From the NCBI GenBank assembly GCA_035519135.1, contig DATIWX010000097.1, forward strand, positions 1 through 64,000: DNA of 64,000 nucleotides, written 5' to 3'. The DNA is from VBDM01 sp035519135 (lineage in GTDB: Bacteria; Pseudomonadota; Gammaproteobacteria; Burkholderiales; SG8-39). Shown one piece after another: positions 17,075 to 26,396 of the stretch (positions are counted from its first letter, which is position 1; each line of letters opens with the position of its first letter). A program made the translations under genes and the position numbers. Under the pieces are notes generated by a model, which ran no database searches, was not told the DNA's origin, and worked only from the letters and a program-made list of their open reading frames with translations.

Positions 17075-17445
17075 CTGGCCGGCGTGGAGCCGCGCTTTGC
17101 GCGCGGCTTGCGCGGCTTGGGCTGGCCCCAGAGCTCCTCCAGATTGTAGTGCGTGCGCACCGCCGGCTGCATGATGTGGACGACGATGTCGCCCAGGTCG
17201 ATCAGCACCCATTCGCCCCCGTCCTCGCCTTCGACCCCGTAGACGCGCCCGCCGGCCGCCTTGGCGGTCTCCTGCACGTTGCTCGCGAGCGCCTTGAGCT
17301 GCCGGGCGGAGTCGGCGCTCGCGATGATCACGCGGTCGAACATCGACGTGAGGTGGGTCACGTCGAAGACCTCGATCTCGCGCGCCTTGATGTCCTCGAG
17401 TGCCGCGATCGCCACCTTCTGGAGCTTGCGCAGTTCCATCGTCAT
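17071..17445 (-). CDS. rsfS: Ribosomal silencing factor RsfS
   Basis: A 124-residue RsfS/Iojap protein that binds uL14 and blocks subunit joining in starvation. The family core is FDVTHLTSMFDRVIIASADS and YGVEGEDGGEWVLIDLGDIVVHIM. I chose the ATG at 17445 because it overlaps the nadD stop (ATGA); a second ATG two codons later is possible. The C-terminus carries a basic extension rich in Lys/Arg/Pro. Confidence 0.95.
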   Translation of the reverse strand: MTMELRKLQKVAIAALEDIKAREIEVFDVTHLTSMFDRVIIASADSARQLKALASNVQETAKAAGGRVYGVEGEDGGEWVLIDLGDIVVHIMQPAVRTHYNLEELWGQPKPRKPRAKRGSTPAR

Positions 17446-18164
17446 CGGGGCGAGCCGTTTTCCCCGGCGTAGAGCCGGTGCTCCCGGATGTAGTCGAGAA
17501 CCGCCGTGGGCAGCAGGTAGCGCGGGCTCCGCGACTGGGCGAAGTGGGCACGGATCGCGCTCGCCGAGATGTCGAGGGCGGTGGTGCCGTAGGTGACCAC
17601 GGCGCCCGCGGGGCGCGCGCGCAAGGCGTCGGGCGTACCGGCGCGCCTGCGCCACTCCGAGGCGAGCGCCGCGGGCATGCCGCCCGGGGTGAGCGAATGC
17701 CCGGGACGCTGGGCGACGAAGATGTGCGCCAGCTCGAACAGGTCGCGCCAGCGCTCCCACGTGGTGAGCCCGCGGAAGGCGTCGGTGCCGAGAAGGAGTA
17801 CCAGGGGGCGAACGTCGCCGAGCTTCGCGCGCACCCGCTCGAGCGTTTCGACGGTATAGCCGGGCGAGGTCTGGCGGATCTCGGCGTCGTCGAGCTCGAA
17901 GAGCGCGTTCTTGCGGATCGCGAGCCTCACCATCTCGAGGCGGTGTTTCGCGGGAGCCTTGGGCCGCGCGCGGTGCCAGGGCCGGCCGGCGGGCACCCAG
18001 CGCACGCGCTCCAGGCCCAGGATCTCGGCGGCTTCCTGCGCGAGGCGCAGGTGCCCGAAGTGCACCGGGTCGAAGGTGCCGCCCATGATGCCGATCGGAG
18101 CGTGCGCTCCTGCGCGTCGCGCTTTCGGGGAGCGAGTCTTGCGGCGGCCGGGAGGGTTCTTCAG
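17442..18164 (-). CDS. nadD: Nicotinate-nucleotide adenylyltransferase (start unusual)
   Basis: NadD makes deamido-NAD+ from nicotinate mononucleotide and ATP. The nucleotidyltransferase motif GGTFDPVHFGHL, the middle block LLLGTDAF and the C-terminal ISASAIRAHF are clear. There is no ATG, GTG or TTG between the proA stop and PIGIMGGTFD. The best placed start is a CTG at 18164, 8 bp after the proA stop, with GAGG at 18173–18170 correctly spaced. An ATG at 18284 would need about 113 bp of overlap with proA and a tail with no family match. A start at the internal Met would remove the first beta strand. Confidence 0.85.
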   Translation of the reverse strand: MKNPPGRRKTRSPKARRAGAHAPIGIMGGTFDPVHFGHLRLAQEAAEILGLERVRWVPAGRPWHRARPKAPAKHRLEMVRLAIRKNALFELDDAEIRQTSPGYTVETLERVRAKLGDVRPLVLLLGTDAFRGLTTWERWRDLFELAHIFVAQRPGHSLTPGGMPAALASEWRRRAGTPDALRARPAGAVVTYGTTALDISASAIRAHFAQSRSPRYLLPTAVLDYIREHRLYAGENGSPR

Positions 18165-18171
18165 GCCTGCC

Positions 18172-19461
18172 TCAGGTGCGGATCTGGCCGCTGCCGAACA
18201 CCACGAATTTCTGCGAGGTGAGACCTTCGAGGCCCACGGGGCCGCGCGCGTGCAGCTTGTCGGTCGAGATGCCGATCTCGGCACCCAGGCCGTACTCGAA
18301 GCCGTCGGCGAAGCGCGTCGAGGCGTTCACCAGCACCGAGCTCGAGTCGACTTCGCGCAGGAAACGCTTCGCTCTCGCTTCGTCCTCGGTGACGATCGCG
18401 TCGGTGTGCTGCGACCCGTGCTTGGCGATGTGGTCCATCGCCGCATCGAGGTCCTTCACCACGCGCACCGCGAGGATGGGCGCGAGGTATTCCGTGTTCC
18501 AATCCTGCTCGGTAGCGGGCTTCATGGCGGCAACCAGCTTGCGCGCCTGCTCGTCGCCGCGGAGCTCGACGCCCTTGTCGGCGTAGATCTTCGCGAGCCT
18601 GGGCAGGACCGCGGGCGCGATCTTCTCGTTGACCAGCAGCGTCTCCATGGCGTTGCATACGCCGTAGCGCTGCGTCTTCGCGTTGTCGGCGATGCGGATC
18701 GCCTTCTCGGGGTCGGCGCCTTCGTCGATGTAGACGTGGCACACCCCGTCCAGGTGCTTGATCATGGGGATGCGCGACTCGCGCATCACGCGCTCGATCA
18801 GGTCCTTGCCGCCGCGCGGCACGATGATGTCGACGTACTCGTTCATCGCGAGCAGCTGGCCGACCGCGGCGCGGTCCGGGGTCTCGACCACCTGCACCGC
18901 GGCTTCGGGCAATGTCGCGCTGCGCAGGCCCTCGTGCATGCACTCGGCGATTGCCATGTTCGAGCGCACCGACTCCGACCCGCCGCGCAGGATGCAGGCG
19001 TTGCCCGCCTTGAGGCACAGCGCCGCGGCGTCGGCAGTCACGTTGGGGCGCGATTCGTAGATGATGCCGATCACGCCGAGCGGCACGCGCATCCGACCGA
19101 CTTTGATCCCCGAGGGGCGCTGATGCAACTCGCTGATCTGCCCGACGGGATCGGGGAGCTGCGCCACCTGCTCCAGGCCCTGCGCCATGCTTTCGATGCC
19201 CTTCTCCGTGAGGGCCAGCCGGTCGATGAACGCCGCATCCTTGTTTCCGGTGCGGGCCGAGAGGACGTCGGCCGCGTTCTCCGAGATGAGCTTTTTCGCA
19301 TTGCGCCGGAGCGACTTGGCCGCGGCAGTCAACGCGAGATTCTTCTTCGCGGTGTCTGCGCGTGCGACCTCCCGCGCGGCGATGCGGGCGCGGCGCCCGA
19401 TCTGGAGCATGTAGGACTTGATGTCCGAGGGAGCATTCACGGAGGGAATTTTACGCCGCAT
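18172..19461 (-). CDS. proA: Gamma-glutamyl phosphate reductase
   Basis: A 429-residue aldehyde dehydrogenase-fold enzyme for proline synthesis. Visible landmarks are ESRPNVTADAAALCLKAGNA, ILRGGSES, IVPRGGKDLI and the catalytic cysteine in AKTQRYGVCNAMETLLV. The ATG at 19461 is used here; a GTG at 19440 would shorten the start by seven residues and is equally compatible with homologues. It heads the nadD–rsfS–rlmH–maf–rng string, with no proB nearby. Confidence 0.96.
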   Translation of the reverse strand: MRRKIPSVNAPSDIKSYMLQIGRRARIAAREVARADTAKKNLALTAAAKSLRRNAKKLISENAADVLSARTGNKDAAFIDRLALTEKGIESMAQGLEQVAQLPDPVGQISELHQRPSGIKVGRMRVPLGVIGIIYESRPNVTADAAALCLKAGNACILRGGSESVRSNMAIAECMHEGLRSATLPEAAVQVVETPDRAAVGQLLAMNEYVDIIVPRGGKDLIERVMRESRIPMIKHLDGVCHVYIDEGADPEKAIRIADNAKTQRYGVCNAMETLLVNEKIAPAVLPRLAKIYADKGVELRGDEQARKLVAAMKPATEQDWNTEYLAPILAVRVVKDLDAAMDHIAKHGSQHTDAIVTEDEARAKRFLREVDSSSVLVNASTRFADGFEYGLGAEIGISTDKLHARGPVGLEGLTSQKFVVFGSGQIRT

Positions 19462-19528
19462 CGACAGCGGCCGTCATTGGACCCTGCGGAACAAGCTGGC
19501 CAGGCAAAGTGTTAGTGTTTCGGCTTCC

Positions 19529-22120
19529 ATGGACCCGCTCGAATTCTCCCGCTATGCCCACGAGCTCGTGATGTTCAGGCCCGAGCTGCGCGAGGAGTTG
19601 GTGCGCGCGGAGGACGGTGGCTGGACGCGCGAGGAGATGCGGGCGTTCCTGCGCAACGGAGCGAGCGCGGACGAGCCCCATTCGCGGCTGAGGCAGCTGC
19701 GCCAGCGCGTGATGCTGCGCACGATGGCGCGCGATCTTTCGGACAGCGCGCCGCTGGAGGAGGTCTGCGGGACGATGTCGGCGCTGGCGGAGGTCGCGAT
19801 CGGCGAGGCGCTCGCCTTCCTCGAGCCGCGGATGGCGCAAGGCGCACGGCGACCCAGGCTCACGGTGGTCGGCATGGGCAAGCTCGGCGGTGGCGAGCTG
19901 AACGTGTCCTCCGATATCGATCTCGTGTTCCTCTACCCCGAGGAAGACCACGGCGACAATCTCGAGTTCTTCACGCGTCTCGGGCGGCGCCTCATCGCCG
20001 CGCTGGGCGAGCGCACCGAGGAGGGTTTCGTTTTCCGCGTCGACATGCGCCTGCGCCCCTGGGGCGACGGCGGCGCGCTCGTCACCAGCTTCGACGCCCT
20101 GGAGGAGTATTTCGTCACGCAGGGGCGCGAGTGGGAGCGCTACGCCTGGATCAAGGCGCGCGCTCTCGGCGAGGACGACGGCACCCTCGCCGCGATCGTG
20201 CGGCCCTTCGTGTACCGGAAGTACCTCGACTACGGCACGTTCGCGGCGATGCGCGAGCTCCACTCCGAGATCCGCGCCGAGGTGGCGCGCCGCGAGCTCT
20301 CCGACCAGATCAAGCTCGGACCAGGCGGCATTCGCGAGATCGAATTCATCGCGCAGGCCTTCCAGCTGATCCGGGGCGGACGGGACCCCGCGCTGCAGGT
20401 CCGGCCGACCCTCGCGGTGCTCGCGCTGCTCGCTCAGAAGGGGCTGCTCCCCGGGGCCGCGTTCGAGGAGCTCTCCGGGGCCTACGTGTTCCTGCGCCGG
20501 CTCGAGCATCGGCTGCAGTACCTCGACGACGCGCAGACGCACGCCCTGCCGGAGAATCCGGCGGACCGCCTGCTGGTCGCGCGAGCGATGGGCTTTGCCG
20601 CCTGGGACTCCTTTCGCGTCGCGCTGGATGCGCACCGCTCGCGCGTGTCGTGGCACTTCGAGCAGCTGTTCTCGGTCGAGGAGGCACCCAGGCACGCCCT
20701 CGCGCCGATATGGGCCGGGGACAACACGGAAGGGCGCCTGGCGCAGCTCGGCTTCCGCGACGCTGCGGGCGGGGCGGCCCGGTTCGCCGCCCTGCGCGCG
20801 GGCGGCCGCTATGGCGGCCTGCCCGAGGCGAGCCGACGCCGCTTCGATGCCCTGATCCCCCGGGTCATCGAGGTATCCGCACCGCGGGCAAACGCGGACG
20901 CGACGCTCCAGCGCTTCCTCGAGCTAATCGAGACGGTGAGCCGCCGCGCCGCGTATCTCGCGCTGCTGGACGAGCACCCCGCCGTGCTCGAACGGCTGGC
21001 GCAGATCCTCGATGCCTCGAGCTGGGCCGCGGACTATCTCAACCGGCACCCGGTGGTGCTCGATGAGCTTCTGGACGCGCGCAGCCTGCTTTCCCCACCC
21101 GACTGGCGCAGCTTCGCAAGGGAGTTGCGCATCCAGCTCGCGGCGAGGGAGGGCGACGAGGAGCGGCAGATGGATCTGTTGCGCGAGGCGCACCATGCGC
21201 AGGTGTTCCGCCTGCTCGCGCAGGACCTCTCCGGCCTGCTCACCGTCGAGCAGCTCGCGGACCATCTCTCGGACCTCGCCGACGCCATGCTCCAGGCGAC
21301 GCTGGAATTGTGCTGGGCGCAGCTGCGCTCCCGCCATCGCGACGAGCCGCGCTTCGCGGTCGTCGCCTACGGCAAGCTCGGCGGGAAGGAGCTCGGCTAC
21401 GCCTCCGACCTCGATCTCATCTTCCTCTACGACGATCCGGACGAAAGTGCGCAGGAGACCTACGCACGCTTCGCCCAGCGCATCGGCCGCTGGCTCACCG
21501 CCCGCACCGCCGCGGGCGTGCTCTTCGAGATCGATCTGCGGCTGCGCCCGCAGGGCGAGAGCGGGCTCCTCGTCAGCTCGATCGACGCTTTCCGCCGCTA
21601 CCAGCGTGAGTCGGCGTGGACCTGGGAGCATCAGGCGCTCAGCCGCGCCCGCTTCTGCGCGGGCGAGGCGGCGCTGGGTGCGGCGTTCGAGGAAGACAGG
21701 CGCGCGATCCTGTGCCTGCGGCGCGACCCGGAGAAGCTGCGCAAGGACGTGCTGTCGATGCGTGAGCAGCTCCTCGATGGGCATCCGAACGCGAGCGGCC
21801 TGTTCGACCTGAAGCACGACCGCGGCGGCATGATCGACATCGAGTTCGCGGTGCAGTACCTCGTGCTCGGCCATGCGCACCGCCAGCCCGAGCTGACGCG
21901 CAACGCCGGCAACATCGCGCTGCTCAAGCTCGCCGCCCAGCTCGGTCTGATTCCCATCGAGTCCGCCGAAGCCGTCGGCGACGCCTACCGGGATTACCGT
22001 CGCCGCCAGCACTGGCTGCGCCTGAACGGAGCGAAGTTTGCGCGCGTGCCAGCGCAGGAGGTCGGCAACCGGATCGACGCGACGCGCCTGCTCTGGGCCC
22101 AGGTGTTCGGAACGGCCTAG
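19529..22120 (+). CDS. glnE: Glutamine synthetase adenylyltransferase/deadenylase
   Basis: An 863-residue bifunctional regulator of glutamine synthetase. Both nucleotidyltransferase halves are intact: GMGKLGGGELNVSSDIDLVFLY near residue 120 (deadenylase half) and AYGKLGGKELGYASDLDLIFLYD in the C-terminal half (adenylylase). Each is followed by RLRP (MRLRPWGDGG and LRLRPQGESG). The ATG at 19529 begins a typical MDPLEFSRYA start and avoids overlap with the divergent proA. It is somewhat shorter than E. coli GlnE (946). Confidence 0.96.
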   Translation: MDPLEFSRYAHELVMFRPELREELVRAEDGGWTREEMRAFLRNGASADEPHSRLRQLRQRVMLRTMARDLSDSAPLEEVCGTMSALAEVAIGEALAFLEPRMAQGARRPRLTVVGMGKLGGGELNVSSDIDLVFLYPEEDHGDNLEFFTRLGRRLIAALGERTEEGFVFRVDMRLRPWGDGGALVTSFDALEEYFVTQGREWERYAWIKARALGEDDGTLAAIVRPFVYRKYLDYGTFAAMRELHSEIRAEVARRELSDQIKLGPGGIREIEFIAQAFQLIRGGRDPALQVRPTLAVLALLAQKGLLPGAAFEELSGAYVFLRRLEHRLQYLDDAQTHALPENPADRLLVARAMGFAAWDSFRVALDAHRSRVSWHFEQLFSVEEAPRHALAPIWAGDNTEGRLAQLGFRDAAGGAARFAALRAGGRYGGLPEASRRRFDALIPRVIEVSAPRANADATLQRFLELIETVSRRAAYLALLDEHPAVLERLAQILDASSWAADYLNRHPVVLDELLDARSLLSPPDWRSFARELRIQLAAREGDEERQMDLLREAHHAQVFRLLAQDLSGLLTVEQLADHLSDLADAMLQATLELCWAQLRSRHRDEPRFAVVAYGKLGGKELGYASDLDLIFLYDDPDESAQETYARFAQRIGRWLTARTAAGVLFEIDLRLRPQGESGLLVSSIDAFRRYQRESAWTWEHQALSRARFCAGEAALGAAFEEDRRAILCLRRDPEKLRKDVLSMREQLLDGHPNASGLFDLKHDRGGMIDIEFAVQYLVLGHAHRQPELTRNAGNIALLKLAAQLGLIPIESAEAVGDAYRDYRRRQHWLRLNGAKFARVPAQEVGNRIDATRLLWAQVFGTA

Positions 22121-22173
22121 GGAAGGTCCGAAGAAGTGTGCGTTGCGTAGCGAGGCAGCGAAGCTGGACGAGC
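22121..22173 (+). repeat. Dispersed 53-bp repeat, copy A
   Basis: The sequence begins GGAAGGTCCGAAGAAG directly after the glnE stop codon and continues through GCGTTGCGTAGCGAGGCAGC. It aligns without gaps to 35167–35219, with about 44 of 53 bases identical by hand count. Neither copy is coding in any recognisable frame. It occupies most of the glnE/holA convergent gap. Confidence 0.75.
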
Positions 22174-22184
22174 TCAGAGCCTCT

Positions 22185-23192
22185 CTAGGCCGCGAACCGC
22201 AAGCCCAGCTGCAGCAGCTCGTCCCAGGCGTCGCCCTTGACGACGCCCTTGACCATGCGATCGACGCCGGCCGCGTGCTCCAGCGCCGAGAGCAGCGCGG
22301 CGCGGGGAAAGCTCCGGGCGGCGCGCCCGACGAGTGACTGCCGCGCGTCGCCCCACACGCGCGCTTCGCGCAGCATCTCGGCGAGCGGGCGGCCCGACGT
22401 TATCCCTTCCTGGACGCGGCAAACGGCGCGGATCTCCTCGGCGAGCAGCCACAGCACCCGCGGCGGCGCCTCGCCCTCCCCGCGCAGCCCCTCTAGCATG
22501 CGGACGAGGCGCACGCGATCGCCCGCGAGCATGGCCTCGGTGAGCTTGCCGGCGTCGTAGCGCGCGACGTTCATCACCGCCTCGCGCACGGCCTCGAAGG
22601 CGAGCTCGCCCGGCGGCAGCAGCAGCGCGAGCTTCTGGATCTCCTGATGCGCGGCGAGGAGATTGCCTTCGACGCAGTCGGCGAGGAAGCGGAGGGTCTC
22701 GGGCTTCGCGTGCTGCCTGTGGCGGGCGAGGCGGGCGGCGATCCACTCGGGCAGGCGCGAGCGCTCCACGGGATAGACGTTGATCACCATGCCCCCGCTT
22801 TCGAGCGCCTGGAACCAGGAAGAGGACTGTCCCGCGCGGTCCAGCCGCGGCAGCGTCACCAGGGTGAGGACATCGGGCGGGAGCTTGGCGCAGAAGGCCT
22901 CGATCGCCTGCGCGCCGTCGCTGCCCGGCTTGCCCGAAGGAAGGCGCAGCTCGATCAGCTTGCGGTCGCCGAATAGCGAAAGGCTCGCGGCGCTCGCCCC
23001 GAGCTCGCGCCAGTCGAAGCCGCGCTCGGCCGAGAGCACCGTGCGCTCGGCAAAGCCGCCCGCCCGCGCCCGTGCGCGGATCGCGTCGGCGGCTTCCAGG
23101 GAGAGGAGCGGCTCGTCGCCGTGGATCGCATACAGGGGGCGGAGCTCGCGTGCGAGATGCGCTTCGAGCTGATCGAGCCTGATGGCGGGCAC
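22185..23192 (-). CDS. holA: DNA polymerase III delta subunit
   Basis: A 335-residue clamp-loader subunit. The N-terminal AIHGDEPLLSLEAADAIRARAR is the HolA start pattern, followed by the AAA-like fold, then VEGNLLAAHQEIQKLALLLP and the C-terminal collar helices. It lies immediately after lptE in the usual leuS–lptE–holA order. Confidence 0.94.
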   Translation of the reverse strand: MPAIRLDQLEAHLARELRPLYAIHGDEPLLSLEAADAIRARARAGGFAERTVLSAERGFDWRELGASAASLSLFGDRKLIELRLPSGKPGSDGAQAIEAFCAKLPPDVLTLVTLPRLDRAGQSSSWFQALESGGMVINVYPVERSRLPEWIAARLARHRQHAKPETLRFLADCVEGNLLAAHQEIQKLALLLPPGELAFEAVREAVMNVARYDAGKLTEAMLAGDRVRLVRMLEGLRGEGEAPPRVLWLLAEEIRAVCRVQEGITSGRPLAEMLREARVWGDARQSLVGRAARSFPRAALLSALEHAAGVDRMVKGVVKGDAWDELLQLGLRFAA

Positions 23193-23201
23193 GCGCGGAC
23201 C

Positions 23202-23687
23202 TTATTCGAACGTCGGCTTGGCCGCCACCAGGCGCCGCAGGATCTGCTGCACCATGTCGGTCTGCATGTCGCGGTAGAGCATCGCTTCCTCGTTTTCCTT
23301 GGCGATCACCTGGGCGTCGTTGTACGTCATATCGCGCGTGATCAGGATCTCGCTCTGCGGCAGGAACACCTGCGTTCCATTGGGATCGGTGACGCGGAAG
23401 CCGACGCGGTAGCGAAGCCGGTATTCGTTCACCTTTCCTGCCGAGGTGAAGCTGAGGATGAGCTTCTCGCGCGCCTCCTGCGTGAACGCGAAAACGGCCT
23501 GGGCGCTCTTGGGGCTGTCGACCAGGCGCGTCTTGCTCGCGGCCTTGACGTTGCGCCGCAGCTCGACGGCGAGCGGATTCGCGCCAGGAATATATAAGGT
23601 CTCGAAGGGCAGCTGCGCCGTACCGCGAAGCTGGAAACCGCAGCCGGCGAGAAGCGCGAGGACCAGGCCGGCAAGAGCGAGGCGCAC
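23202..23687 (-). CDS. lptE: LPS assembly outer-membrane lipoprotein LptE
   Basis: A 161-residue lipoprotein with lipobox LLAGC and the family start GCGFQLRGTAQLPFETLYI. LptE plugs the LptD barrel and helps place lipopolysaccharide in the outer leaflet. The start is four bases from the leuS stop and holA follows 9 bp after it, so the three are one operon. Confidence 0.94.
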   Translation of the reverse strand: MRLALAGLVLALLAGCGFQLRGTAQLPFETLYIPGANPLAVELRRNVKAASKTRLVDSPKSAQAVFAFTQEAREKLILSFTSAGKVNEYRLRYRVGFRVTDPNGTQVFLPQSEILITRDMTYNDAQVIAKENEEAMLYRDMQTDMVQQILRRLVAAKPTFE

Positions 23688-23691
23688 CGGG

Positions 23692-26334
23692 TCAGACCAC
23701 CACGTTCACCAGCCGCCCCGGCACCACGACGACCTTCTTCACCGAATGGCCTTCGGTAAAACGCGTGACCGCCTCGTGGGCGAGCGCGAGGCTCTCGATC
23801 TGCTCGCGGCCGGCCGACTTCGGCGCGCGCATGTGGCCGCGGAGCTTGCCGTTGACCTGGAGGACGAGCTCGATTTCGTCCTGGTCGAGGGCCGCTTCAT
23901 CGACCACGGGCCAGGGTGCGTCGAGCAGGTCCCCCAGCTTTGTGGCGTACCCCAAGTCCCTCCACAACGCATAGGTGATGTGAGGCGTTATCGGATAGAG
24001 CACGCGTAGGAGGATGCTCACTCCTTCTGCGACAGCCTGGTCGACGGCATTTACGCTACCGATTCCCGCTCCCCCCGCCCCACCTTCCAGCGTGTTGAGC
24101 ATCTTCATGCAGGCGGACACCACCGTGTTGTACTGCATCCTCTCGTAGTCGTAGGAGGCCTGTTTCAAGGCGAGGTGAATGCTCCTGCGAAACTCTCGTA
24201 CCTGAGGCGCCTCCCTGGTCCAGTCCTTGACCGGACCAAATGCAGCATTGAAGACGTGGTCGGCTGCGGACTTTCCGTTGTTTGCGGCGAACAACCACAG
24301 CCGTCGAAGAAACCGGCTGCCTCCTTCGACGCCCGAGTCCGACCACTCCAGTGTCTGCTCCGGTGGCGAGGCGAACATCATGAACAGCCGCGCCGTATCC
24401 GCGCCGTACCTGTCGATGAGGTCCTGCGGATCGACGCCGTTGTTCTTCGACTTCGACATGGTGCCGATGCCGTCGGACTCGACCGGCTGGCCGTCGGATT
24501 TGAGGATCGCGCCGGAGCGCTGCCCCTTGTCGTCGTGCTTCAGATCGACGTCTGCCGGGTTGTAGTAGGTGATGCGGCCTTCTGCGCTCTTGCGGTAAAA
24601 GATCTCGTTCAGCACCATGCCTTGCGTGAGGAGGCGCGTGAACGGCTCGTCGACTCCGGAAATGAGGCCGAGGTCGCGCATCACCTTGGTCCAGAAGCGC
24701 GAGTAGAGCAGGTGCAGGATCGCGTGCTCGATGCCGCCGATGTACTGGTCGACCGCCATCCAGTATTTCGCGCGCTCGTCGACCATCGCTTTCGACTGGT
24801 CGGGGCAGGCGAAGCGCAGGTAGTACCACGACGAATCGACGAAGGTGTCCATGGTGTCGGTCTCGCGCCTCGCCGCCTTGCCGCATTTCGGGCACTTGCA
24901 GTTCAGGAACGAGGGCGTTCTCGCCAGCGGGTTGCCGGTGCCGTCCGGGACGAGATTCTCCGGCAGTACCACCGGAAGCTGGTCGTCGGGCACCGGGACG
25001 TCGCCGCAGCCCTGGCAATGGATGATCGGGATCGGCGTGCCCCAGTAGCGCTGGCGCGAGATGCCCCAGTCGCGCAGCCGCCAGGTCACCTGCTTGTCGC
25101 CGAGGTTCTTCTTCTTCAGGTCCGCGGCGATCGCCTCGACCGCGCCCTGGTAGTCCAGGCCGTCGTATCTCCCCGAGTTGACGCACTTTCCGTAGTCGGC
25201 GTACCAGGGTTGCCAGGTGTCGGTGGAATAGGGACGTCCTTCGACGTCGATCACGGGCTTGATGCGCAGGCCGTACTTCCTGGCGAACGCGAAATCGCGC
25301 TCGTCGTGCCCGGGCACGCCCATCACCGCGCCTTCGCCGTAGGCCATGAGCACGTAGTTGCCGACCCAGACCTCGATGTTTTCGCCGGTGATCGGGTGAC
25401 TGACGAAGAGCCCGGTCGGCATGCCTTTCTTGTCGAGCTGTGCGAGGTCGGCCTCCATCACCGAGCCGTGCTTGCATTCGTCGACGAAAGCGGCAAGCTT
25501 TCTGTCGGATCTTGCGGCGTGCGCGGCCAGCGGGTGCTCGGCCGCGACCGCGCAGAAAGTCGCTCCCATGAGCGTGTCGGCGCGGGTGGTGAAGACGCGC
25601 AGCAGCTTCTTCTCTCCGGCGAGCTCGTAGGGGAAGGCGATGTTGACGCCGTGGCTCTTGCCGATCCAGTTGGCCTGCATGGTCTTCACGCGCTCGGGCC
25701 AGCCCGTGAGCGAATCGAGCGCGGATAGCAGCTCCTCGGCGTAAGCGGTGATCCGCATGTAATACATCGGGATCTCGCGCTTCTCGACGACGGCGCCGGT
25801 GCGCCAGCCGCGGCCGTCGATGACCTGCTCGTTGGCGAGCACCGTCTGGTCGACCGGGTCCCAGTTCACGGTGCCGGTCTTCTTGTAGACCAGGCCTTTC
25901 TCGAGCATGCGCAGGAACAGCCACTGGTTCCAGCGGTAGTAGTCGGGTCTGCAGGTGAAGAGCTCGCGCCCCCAATCGATCGCGAATCCGAGCTTCTTCA
26001 GCTGGCTCCGCATGTAATCGATGTTGCGGTACGTCCACTCGGCCGGCGGCACGCCGTTCGCCATGGCGGCGTTCTCCGCGGGCAAGCCGAAAGCGTCCCA
26101 GCCCATGGGCTGCATCACGTTGTGCCCGCGCATGCGATGGAAGCGGGTCATGACGTCGCCGATGGTATAGTTGCGCACGTGCCCCATGTGCAGCTTGCCC
26201 GAGGGGTAAGGGAACATCGAGAGGCAGTAGAATTTCGGGCGGGCCGGGTCCTCGACGGCACGGAAAGCGCCGGTGCGTTCCCAATGCTGGTGCGCTTCGC
26301 GCTCTACTTTTTCGGGGTCGTACTGAGGATGCAT
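23692..26334 (-). CDS. leuS: Leucyl-tRNA synthetase
   Basis: An 880-residue class I synthetase. The start MHPQYDPEKVEREAHQHWER is canonical. The HIGH-type motif is HMGH at residues 49–52 and the KMSKS loop reads TMSKSKNNGVDPQDLI. The editing domain is seen around TTRADTLMGATF and the zinc-ribbon cysteines at CQGC and CKCPKCG. All catalytic elements appear intact. It is the first gene of leuS–lptE–holA. Confidence 0.98.
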   Translation of the reverse strand: MHPQYDPEKVEREAHQHWERTGAFRAVEDPARPKFYCLSMFPYPSGKLHMGHVRNYTIGDVMTRFHRMRGHNVMQPMGWDAFGLPAENAAMANGVPPAEWTYRNIDYMRSQLKKLGFAIDWGRELFTCRPDYYRWNQWLFLRMLEKGLVYKKTGTVNWDPVDQTVLANEQVIDGRGWRTGAVVEKREIPMYYMRITAYAEELLSALDSLTGWPERVKTMQANWIGKSHGVNIAFPYELAGEKKLLRVFTTRADTLMGATFCAVAAEHPLAAHAARSDRKLAAFVDECKHGSVMEADLAQLDKKGMPTGLFVSHPITGENIEVWVGNYVLMAYGEGAVMGVPGHDERDFAFARKYGLRIKPVIDVEGRPYSTDTWQPWYADYGKCVNSGRYDGLDYQGAVEAIAADLKKKNLGDKQVTWRLRDWGISRQRYWGTPIPIIHCQGCGDVPVPDDQLPVVLPENLVPDGTGNPLARTPSFLNCKCPKCGKAARRETDTMDTFVDSSWYYLRFACPDQSKAMVDERAKYWMAVDQYIGGIEHAILHLLYSRFWTKVMRDLGLISGVDEPFTRLLTQGMVLNEIFYRKSAEGRITYYNPADVDLKHDDKGQRSGAILKSDGQPVESDGIGTMSKSKNNGVDPQDLIDRYGADTARLFMMFASPPEQTLEWSDSGVEGGSRFLRRLWLFAANNGKSAADHVFNAAFGPVKDWTREAPQVREFRRSIHLALKQASYDYERMQYNTVVSACMKMLNTLEGGAGGAGIGSVNAVDQAVAEGVSILLRVLYPITPHITYALWRDLGYATKLGDLLDAPWPVVDEAALDQDEIELVLQVNGKLRGHMRAPKSAGREQIESLALAHEAVTRFTEGHSVKKVVVVPGRLVNVVV

Positions 26335-26358
26335 TGAACGGGTTTGCGGAAAGCGTGG

Positions 26359-26364
26359 ATTATA
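26359..26364 (-). promoter_or_regulatory. Candidate -10 box for leuS
   Basis: On the minus strand the sequence reads GGTTATAATCC, giving an exact TATAAT about 25 bp before the leuS ATG. The -35 region is poorly defined. The plus strand of the same site reads TATAAC and could contribute to the divergent FecR–SPOR gene. Confidence 0.45.
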
Positions 26365-26396
26365 ACCGCGCGCGTCCACATGGAATGGAGACGACG

